Shown piece by piece: positions 57,957 through 64,000 of a stretch of 64,000 bases of DNA (the first letter of the stretch is position 1; each line of letters begins with the position of its first letter). Position numbers and translations under genes: made by a program. The stretch lies in assembly GCF_012971725.1 (NCBI RefSeq), contig NZ_CP048833.1:868001-932000 (forward strand), written 5' to 3'. The notes under the pieces are model-generated. The model saw only the letters and a program-made list of their open reading frames with translations, was not told the origin of the DNA and searched no databases. This stretch comes from Pseudomonas multiresinivorans (lineage in GTDB: Bacteria > Pseudomonadota > Gammaproteobacteria > Pseudomonadales > Pseudomonadaceae).

Positions 57957-58955
57957 TCACTGCGCCTGGTAGATCTTGTCGAAGATGCCGCCGTCGTTGA
58001 AGAACTTCGGCTGTGCGGATTTCCAGCCACCGAAGTCCTTGTCGATGGTCACCAGGTTCAGTTTCGGGAACTGGTTGGAGAACTCGGCAGCGACCTTGGC
58101 ATCACGCGGGCGGTAGAAGTTCTGCGCGGCGATGCGCTGGCCTTCTTCGCTGTACAGGTACTTCAGGTATTCCTCGGCGACCTTGCGGGTGCCTTTCTTG
58201 TCGACGGTCTTGTCGACGACGGCCACCGGCGGTTCGGCCAGGATCGAGATGGACGGAACGACGATCTCGAAGTTCTCGCCACCCTGTTCCTTCTTGGCCA
58301 GGAAGGCTTCGTTTTCCCAGGCCAGCAGTACGTCGCCAATGTTGTTGTTGACGAAGGTGATGGTCGAACCGCGGGCGCCAGTGTCCAGAACCGGGACGTG
58401 CTTGTACAGGTTCTGCACGTATTCCTGGGCTTTCTCGTCGCTACCGTATTGCTTCTTGGCCCAGGCCCAGGCGGCCAGGAAGTTCCAGCGGGCGCCGCCG
58501 GAGGTCTTCGGGTTCGGGGTGATGACTTCCACGCCTTGCTTGGTCAGGTCGCCCCAGTCCTTGATGCCCTTGGGGTTGCCCTTGCGCACCAGGAACACGA
58601 TGGTCGAGGTGTAGGGGGTGCTGTTGTCGGGCAGGCGGGCCTGCCAATCGGCCGGCAGCAGCTTGCCGAGCTTGTTCAGTTCGTCGATGTCGCCGGCCAG
58701 GGCCAGGGTCACCACGTCGGCCTTCAGTCCGTCGATCACGGCGCGGGCCTGCTTGCCCGAGCCACCGTGGGATTGCTGCACGGTCAGGTCGTCGCCGCCC
58801 TGGGCCTTCCAGTGCTTGATGAAGGCGGCGTTGTAGGCCTGGTACAGCTCGCGGGTCGGGTCGTAGGAAACGTTCAGCAGTTGGGTGGCGGCGGAAACCG
58901 GGCCGGCAATCAAGGCGCTGGCGAGGGCGGCCAGGGCGAAACGGCGGATGGACAT
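57957..58955 (-). CDS. sbp: periplasmic sulfate-binding protein
   Basis: 332 aa solute-binding protein. Signal peptide to about residue 22 (GPVSAA). The mature protein opens LLNVSYDPTRELYQAYNAAF and has the SHGGSGKQARAVIDGLKADVV ligand segment typical of Sbp/CysP. Delivers sulfate to CysTWA. First gene of the operon, 156 bases after oscA. Confidence 0.95.
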   Translation of the reverse strand: MSIRRFALAALASALIAGPVSAATQLLNVSYDPTRELYQAYNAAFIKHWKAQGGDDLTVQQSHGGSGKQARAVIDGLKADVVTLALAGDIDELNKLGKLLPADWQARLPDNSTPYTSTIVFLVRKGNPKGIKDWGDLTKQGVEVITPNPKTSGGARWNFLAAWAWAKKQYGSDEKAQEYVQNLYKHVPVLDTGARGSTITFVNNNIGDVLLAWENEAFLAKKEQGGENFEIVVPSISILAEPPVAVVDKTVDKKGTRKVAEEYLKYLYSEEGQRIAAQNFYRPRDAKVAAEFSNQFPKLNLVTIDKDFGGWKSAQPKFFNDGGIFDKIYQAQ

Positions 58956-59111
58956 GTGCAGCTCCTGAAAAAAATGCAGTTCTTTATGTTTGTTTGGCAG
59001 GGTCTTTCGGGGGGGCGTTGTCAGCCACGCATTCGTGGCTGACAGCTGCAGTACCGGTGGGGCAGGACGGTCATGGCGACACTCCGGCAGTCCAGTCGTG
59101 GTTGCGCAGGC

Positions 59112-59294
59112 TCAGGCAGGTTTGCCAGGGGTCTGCTGCAGGCGGAATTTTTCCTTGCGCTCGATCTGCACGACCTGGCCGTTGTGAACGGTGATCTCGA
59201 CGGCGCCGAAACGCAGGCCACGCAGGGCGCTCTGCACTTCACGCAGGATGTTGGCTTCGTCCTGGCCGTCCAGGCTACGGAGGGTTGCGCTCAT
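59112..59294 (-). CDS. oscA: OscA family small protein (DUF2292)
   Basis: 60 aa, SLDGQDEANILREVQSALRGLRFGAVEITVHNGQVVQIERKEKFRL. DUF2292 protein as in OscA of P. corrugata, where it is needed for use of organosulfur compounds and chromate resistance and is co-regulated with sbp. Lies directly upstream of sbp on the same strand. Biochemical function unknown. Confidence 0.87.
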   Translation of the reverse strand: MSATLRSLDGQDEANILREVQSALRGLRFGAVEITVHNGQVVQIERKEKFRLQQTPGKPA

Positions 59295-59434
59295 GGGTAT
59301 CTGCTCCTAGTGGGTTTACCACCGGCCGTTTCACCTACGGCGCGTGCGGTGTGAGCGCATCTTAGGCAGGAGCTGGATATTCTTAAAAATACTGTTTAAG
59401 AATTTTTATATATCCGAAAGTTTTTAGCGAGGTT

Positions 59435-61708
59435 TCATGCGCCGCCGCGCGGTAACTGTGCCAGCAGAATGCTGGCCGGCTGCGGTGCGCCGTACCAGTA
59501 ACCCTGACCGAAGTTGCAGGCGTGAGTGAGGAGGAAGGCGGCCTGGTCGGGACGTTCGATGCCCTCCGCGACCACCTGCAGGCCCATGCTCTGGCCCAGG
59601 GCGATCACCGCGCAGGCGATGGCGGCGTCCTCGGACTCGTCCGGCAGGCCGGCGACGAAGCCCTGGTCGATCTTCAGCTTGTGCACCGGCATGCGCTTGA
59701 GGCGCATCAGCGAGGAGTAGCCGGTACCGAAGTCGTCGATGGCCAGGTGCACCCCCAGCAGGCGCAGCTGGCACAGCAGTTCCAGCGCCTGGTCGAAGTT
59801 CTCCATGACCGCGCTTTCGGTGATCTCCAGCTCCAGGTGGTGGGGCGCCAGACCGCTCTGTTCCAGGGCCAGGGCCACGCGCTCCTCCAGACCGCCGCGG
59901 CCGAACAGCCGGCTGGAGACGTTCACCGCGATGAAGTCCAGGTGGATTCCGTCGTCCAGCCACTGGCGCATCTGCCGGCAGGCGCGCTCCAGCACCCAGG
60001 CGTCGATGGCGGTGATCAGGCCACTTTCCTCGGCGACCGGGATGAATTCGCCGGGGGCAATGAGGCCGTGCTGGGGGTGCTGCCAGCGCACCAGCGACTC
60101 GACGCCGACCATGCGGCCGCTGGCGAGGTCGTGTACCGGCTGGAAGTACAGGCGCAGTTCGTCGTGGTCCAGCGCGTGACGCAGCGCGGACTCGACCTGC
60201 ACGTGGGAGCGCGCGCGGGCGGTCAGCTCGGGGGTATAGAAGGCATAGAGGTTGCGTCCGCTGGCCTTGGCCTGGAACAGCGCGGCGTCGGCGTGCTGCA
60301 TCAGGTGGTCGACGTTGCGTGCATCCTCGGGGAACAGGCTGACGCCCAGGCTTACCGACATGTAGATGAGCTGGCCATTGACCTCGAAGGGCGCGCTCAT
60401 CGCTTCCAGCAGGCGCTGGGCGAGGCTGCTGGCGTGATGCGGCTGCTGGCTTTCGAGGACCACGGCGAACTCGTCGCCGCCCAGACGCGCCAGGGAGCAG
60501 CGCTCGTCCAGGCAGACTTCCAGGCGCTCCGCCACGGCGCGGATCAGCAGGTCGCCGATGTTGTGGCCGAGGCTGTCGTTGATGTGCTTGAAGTGGTCCA
60601 GATCGATGCTCAGCAGCGCGCCGCCGCTGCCTTCACGTTCGGCACGGGCCAGCGCCTGCTCGATGCGCTCGCGCAGCAGCAGGCGGTTGGGCAGGCCGGT
60701 GAGCGGGTCATGGTGGGCGAGGAAGTCCAGTTCGTGCTGGGAGCGCTTGAGGCTGCTGAGGTCGGAGAACACCGCGACGTAATGGGTCAGCTCGCCTTCG
60801 TCATTGCGCACGGCGCGGATGTGCTGCCACTGCGGGTACACCTCGCCGCTCTTGCGGCGGTTCCAGATTTCGCCGCTCCAGACACCCTGTTCATGCAGGG
60901 CGGTCCACATGCGCTGGTAGAAGGCGGCATCCTGGCGGCCGGACTTGAGCAGCGAGGGCTGGCCGCCGAGCACGTCTTCGGCGCTGTAGCCGGTGATGCG
61001 CGAGAAGGAGGGGTTGATGTGCACGATCACGCCGCGAGCATCGGTCACCAGCAGGCCTTCCTGGGTTGCCTCGAACACGGCGGCGGCCTGGCGCAGGTGG
61101 TCTTCGTTGCTGCGCTGGTGGGTGATGTCGCGGTTGATGCCGGTCAGGCGCAGGGGGCGGCCGTCTTCGGCGCGGGTCAGGCGGCCGCTGCTGCGTACCC
61201 AGCGATAGCTGCCGTCGCCGTGGCGGATGCGGTAGACGCACTCCAGGCGCGTGCGCAGGCCCTGGATGCAGTCCTGGTGGAGGGCCAGGATGCGCGCGCG
61301 GTCGTCCGGGTGCAGGCGGTTCTCCCAGAGCAGCAGGTCATCGCTCAGGTGCTCCAGGGGCAGGCCGATCAGGTTGGCATAGCCGGGCGAGTAGTAGACG
61401 CGCTGGGTTTCCAGGTCCCAGTCCCAGATGCCGTCCTCGACCACCGCGAAGGCGCGGCTCAGGCGCTGCTCGCTGTCGGTCAGCGCGGCGAGGGCGGCGT
61501 GCTGCCGGCGAAAGTGCCGCCAGAGCAGAAAGAACAGCACCAGGAAGGTAATCGCGAGGAAGACGTACTTCTTCAGCTCCAGTGCCCGCGCCAGCGAGGC
61601 CGGGTCGCGCAGGACATTTTGTAACCATTGGTCACCCAGCCAGACCCAGAGGGTGGCGGCGACCAGGTACAGGAAGCTGATGCGCAGGGCGCTGAGGCGT
61701 GGATTCAT
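59435..61708 (-). CDS. membrane-anchored PAS-PAS-GGDEF-EAL protein
   Basis: 757 aa. Two N-terminal transmembrane helices (about 8-25 and 46-64), PAS domain 1 with PAC (about 80-205), PAS domain 2 (about 210-330), GGDEF domain with intact GGDEF (410-414) and EAL domain with ESL (Glu537) in place of EAL; the metal and catalytic motifs ITESAV, DDFGTGYSS, KIDQGFV and EGIER follow. It could make and/or hydrolyse c-di-GMP; loop variants do not settle which. ATG at 61708 starts just before the first helix. Same location next to oscA and desA as in P. aeruginosa, from memory. Confidence 0.9.
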   Translation of the reverse strand: MNPRLSALRISFLYLVAATLWVWLGDQWLQNVLRDPASLARALELKKYVFLAITFLVLFFLLWRHFRRQHAALAALTDSEQRLSRAFAVVEDGIWDWDLETQRVYYSPGYANLIGLPLEHLSDDLLLWENRLHPDDRARILALHQDCIQGLRTRLECVYRIRHGDGSYRWVRSSGRLTRAEDGRPLRLTGINRDITHQRSNEDHLRQAAAVFEATQEGLLVTDARGVIVHINPSFSRITGYSAEDVLGGQPSLLKSGRQDAAFYQRMWTALHEQGVWSGEIWNRRKSGEVYPQWQHIRAVRNDEGELTHYVAVFSDLSSLKRSQHELDFLAHHDPLTGLPNRLLLRERIEQALARAEREGSGGALLSIDLDHFKHINDSLGHNIGDLLIRAVAERLEVCLDERCSLARLGGDEFAVVLESQQPHHASSLAQRLLEAMSAPFEVNGQLIYMSVSLGVSLFPEDARNVDHLMQHADAALFQAKASGRNLYAFYTPELTARARSHVQVESALRHALDHDELRLYFQPVHDLASGRMVGVESLVRWQHPQHGLIAPGEFIPVAEESGLITAIDAWVLERACRQMRQWLDDGIHLDFIAVNVSSRLFGRGGLEERVALALEQSGLAPHHLELEITESAVMENFDQALELLCQLRLLGVHLAIDDFGTGYSSLMRLKRMPVHKLKIDQGFVAGLPDESEDAAIACAVIALGQSMGLQVVAEGIERPDQAAFLLTHACNFGQGYWYGAPQPASILLAQLPRGGA

Positions 61709-61887
61709 GCGGTAGTGGGTTGGAATTATTGGCTGAGCAGTATAAATGATGGCCACTTGGCCTTGTTCGTATCTAAAAGACCGGATGGTAATCCGGACCT
61801 GCTTAGTGATAATGCGGGCTGGCTCTTCCCGGCAACGCATGCCCAGCAAGGCGTTGCCCACACCCCTTCCGAGGTACAGTATCGCCT

Positions 61888-63069
61888 ATGTGGTACAACG
61901 GTTTCCTTGATCTGTCGCCGTGGCAACTGGTGGCGGTCACCCTGATCCTGACCCATATCACCATCGTCGGTGTCACGGTCTACCTGCATCGTTATTCCGC
62001 GCACCGGGCGCTCGACCTGCACCCGGCGCTGCAGCATTTCTTCCGCTTCTGGCTGTGGCTGACCACGGCCATGAACACCCGCGAATGGACCGCCATCCAT
62101 CGCAAGCACCACGCCAAGTGCGAGACCGCCGAGGACCCGCACAGCCCGGTGTTCAAGGGTCTGGGCACCGTGCTGCGTACCGGCGCCGAGCTCTATCGCA
62201 AGGAGGCGGAGAACGCCGACACCCTGCGTATCTACGGCAAGAACTGCCCGGAAGACTGGATCGAACGCAACCTCTACTCGCGCTTCCCCATCGGCGGCGT
62301 GGTGCTGATGGCGATCATCGACCTCGCCCTGTTCGGAGTGCTTGGCATGACCGTCTGGGCCGTGCAGATGATGTGGATCCCCGTGTGGGCCGCCGGCGTG
62401 ATCAACGGCCTGGGCCACGCCATCGGCTACCGCAACTTCGAGTGCCGCGATGCCGCCACCAATCTCGTGCCCTGGGGCATCCTGATCGGCGGTGAAGAGC
62501 TGCACAACAATCACCACACCTACCCGAACTCGGCGAAGCTGTCGGTGAAGAAGTGGGAGTTCGATCTGGGCTGGGCCTGGATCAAGGTGTTCAGCTTCCT
62601 GCGCCTGGCCAAGGTGGCCCGCGTGGCGCCCATCGCCCACCGCGTGGAAGGCAAGGGCAGCCTGGACATGGACACCGCCATGGCGATCCTCAACAACCGC
62701 TTCCAGATCATGGCCCAGTACCGCAAATTGGTGATCGGCCCGCTGGTGAAGCAGGAACTGGCCAAGGCCGACGAGTCGGTGCGCCACCTGTTCCGCCGCG
62801 CCAAGCGCCTGCTCTCTCGGGAGACCAGCCTGCTGGAAGAGCGCCATCACGCGCGCATCCAGGACCTGCTCGCGCAGAGCCAGTCCCTGCAGGTGATCTA
62901 CGAGAAGCGCCTGGCCCTGCAACAGATCTGGGTGAAAACCAGCGCCAACGGCCACGACATGCTCGCCGCGATCAAGCAGTGGGTGCACGAGGCGGAAGCC
63001 AGCGGCATCCAGTCCCTGCGCGAATTCGCCGAGCAGCTGAAGACCTACTCCTTGCGCCCGGCCGTCTGA
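61888..63069 (+). CDS. desA: membrane fatty acid desaturase DesA
   Basis: 393 aa acyl-lipid delta-9 desaturase type integral membrane protein. Three His boxes: HRYSAHR, HRKHHAK and HNNHH, with membrane pairs between them. DesA of P. aeruginosa desaturates acyl chains of existing phospholipids using O2. The C-terminal 120 residues after the last His box form a long helical, charged tail. Followed by a strong terminator. Confidence 0.93.
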   Translation: MWYNGFLDLSPWQLVAVTLILTHITIVGVTVYLHRYSAHRALDLHPALQHFFRFWLWLTTAMNTREWTAIHRKHHAKCETAEDPHSPVFKGLGTVLRTGAELYRKEAENADTLRIYGKNCPEDWIERNLYSRFPIGGVVLMAIIDLALFGVLGMTVWAVQMMWIPVWAAGVINGLGHAIGYRNFECRDAATNLVPWGILIGGEELHNNHHTYPNSAKLSVKKWEFDLGWAWIKVFSFLRLAKVARVAPIAHRVEGKGSLDMDTAMAILNNRFQIMAQYRKLVIGPLVKQELAKADESVRHLFRRAKRLLSRETSLLEERHHARIQDLLAQSQSLQVIYEKRLALQQIWVKTSANGHDMLAAIKQWVHEAEASGIQSLREFAEQLKTYSLRPAV

Positions 63070-63110
63070 ATGACGGAAGCGTCCTAGGACGTTGAGAGAT
63101 GCGTCTCAAG

Positions 63111-63142
63111 AAAAGCCCGCCGTTCGGCGGGCTTTTCGTTTA
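63111..63142 (+). terminator. desA terminator
   Basis: AAAAGCCCGCCG-TT-CGGCGGGCTTTT stem followed by CGTTTAATT. Confidence 0.88.
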
Positions 63143-63207
63143 ATTTGCAGCAGCCTGGCGTAGTTTGCGGTCATAGCCCCGGTCAATGAGCGGGAGGACG
63201 CTGATAC

Positions 63208-64000
63208 ATGGATGAGAATAAATTGCCGGCCGATCAGGAAGAGGCCTTGCTGGCATTGCTGCACAGTCGCGCCGAGGTGACGCGCCTGAAGGAGCGCGAA
63301 CAGCTTTTCAGCGCACTGCTGGCCAGTGTGAACTCGGTGCTCTGGGCCTTCGACTGGCAGGCCCAGCGCATGGTCTATGTCAGCCCGGCGTACGAGCGCA
63401 TCTTCGGTCGCTCCGCGGCGCTGCTGCTGGCGGATTACAACGAGTGGCGCAACTGCATCTATCCCGATGATCTGGACTACGCCCAGAGCACCTTGCAGGA
63501 AGTACTCGAGCGCGGCGCCATCGAGCAGCGCGAGTACCGCATCCTGCGGGCCGACGGCGAGGTGCGCTGGCTCAGCGACAAATGCTTTGTCAGCCAGCAC
63601 AGCGATGCCGGCCTGCCGCTGATGATCGTCGGCATTGCCGAGGACATCACCGACAAGAAGCACCTGGAAACCGAGCTGCACCGCCTGGCCACCACCGACG
63701 TGCTGACCCAGAGCAGCAACCGCCGCTACTTCTTCGACAGCGCCGAGCAGGCCTTCCGCGACTGCAAGGCGACCTCCACGCCGCTGGCCTTCCTGCTGCT
63801 GGACGTGGACGACTTCAAGAAGATCAACGACGTCTACGGCCACCAGGTCGGCGACGTGGTGCTGCAACGCATCGCCCAAAGCGGCGCTGGCGCATTGCGC
63901 CGCGGCGACCTGTTCGGCCGTATCGGTGGCGAGGAGTTCGCCGTGCTGCTGCCCGGCTGCGACGAGAACATGGCGCGGCAGATCGGCGAGCGCCTGCAGC
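63208..64000 (+). CDS. PAS-GGDEF diguanylate cyclase (3' truncated by window edge)
   Basis: 264 residues are visible before the window ends. A PAS domain with PAC (about 30-150: VLWAFDWQAQRMVYVSPAYERIFGRS) precedes a GGDEF domain with an active-type GGEEF (240-244) and the D200/D201 metal region (LLLDVDDFKKINDVYGH). The usual DPLTGLxNR reads DVLTQSSNRR. GGAGG lies 9 bases before ATG 63208. Makes c-di-GMP. Cytoplasmic, signal unknown. Confidence 0.9.
   Translation, partial: MDENKLPADQEEALLALLHSRAEVTRLKEREQLFSALLASVNSVLWAFDWQAQRMVYVSPAYERIFGRSAALLLADYNEWRNCIYPDDLDYAQSTLQEVLERGAIEQREYRILRADGEVRWLSDKCFVSQHSDAGLPLMIVGIAEDITDKKHLETELHRLATTDVLTQSSNRRYFFDSAEQAFRDCKATSTPLAFLLLDVDDFKKINDVYGHQVGDVVLQRIAQSGAGALRRGDLFGRIGGEEFAVLLPGCDENMARQIGERLQ

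Overview
The window is a 64 kb piece of a high-GC gammaproteobacterial chromosome. Nearly every gene has a Pseudomonas counterpart, and the gene order recalls the P. aeruginosa dad-pauR-cycB-xpt-rep-pchP-glnK-amtB-sutA-xerC-dapF-lppL-cyaY-rnk-cyaA-corA block (compared from memory, not searched). It then switches to the sbp-cysTWA / desA block that sits elsewhere in P. aeruginosa. A non-aeruginosa Pseudomonas is the best guess. No tRNA, rRNA, CRISPR array, complete IS or prophage was seen. Both ends cut genes: an MFS transporter at the left and a diguanylate cyclase at the right.

Layout. 1-12.5 kb: transporter, phospholipase D-like lipoprotein, PauB-type oxidase, Lrp/DadR, the ydbH-ynbE-ydbL envelope lipid-transport operon, the dadA-rid-dadX alanine catabolic operon, pauR and cytochrome c5. 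12.6-24.2 kb: CoA-transferase, xpt, rep helicase, a ProE-like c-di-GMP protein, MATE exporter, LysR and AraC regulators, and pchP. 24.2-28.1 kb is the most accessory-looking part: a REP cluster, a four-hairpin candidate leader RNA before a BRO-N gene, a 12-unit repeat protein with an AT-rich upstream region, and a membrane-thioredoxin fusion. 28.1-35.5 kb: MocR regulator, DUF1127 and Rid genes, yifB, ubiK, glnK-amtB with a sigma-54/NtrC control region, yjbQ and sutA. 35.5-46.2 kb: the HAD/xerC/DUF484/dapF/lppL cluster, in which lysA is reduced to a 308 bp frameshifted relic, then an AraC regulator, cyaY, DUF1289, rnk, cyaA and corA. 46.3-55 kb: a variable stretch (PPK2, unknown secreted protein, beta-barrel, Crp/Fnr, Mpo1-like, XRE, SDR/TetR pair, TauE). 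55-64 kb: sulfate uptake (oscA, sbp, cysT, cysW, cysA), a PAS-GGDEF-EAL protein, desA and a GGEEF cyclase.

Themes. Amino acid and polyamine nitrogen use (DadR, DadAX, Rid, PauR, PauB, GlnK/AmtB), c-di-GMP signalling (three proteins) and sulfur supply dominate. Several local regulators sit beside a perfect or near-perfect palindrome that looks like their own operator. Many intergenic gaps carry REP-type repeats that all begin GTAGG and end CCTAC or a close variant. The strongest candidates for something new are the repeat protein at 25469-26899, the structured leader at 24632-24769, the degraded lysA, and an SDR that has lost its catalytic Tyr and Ser.
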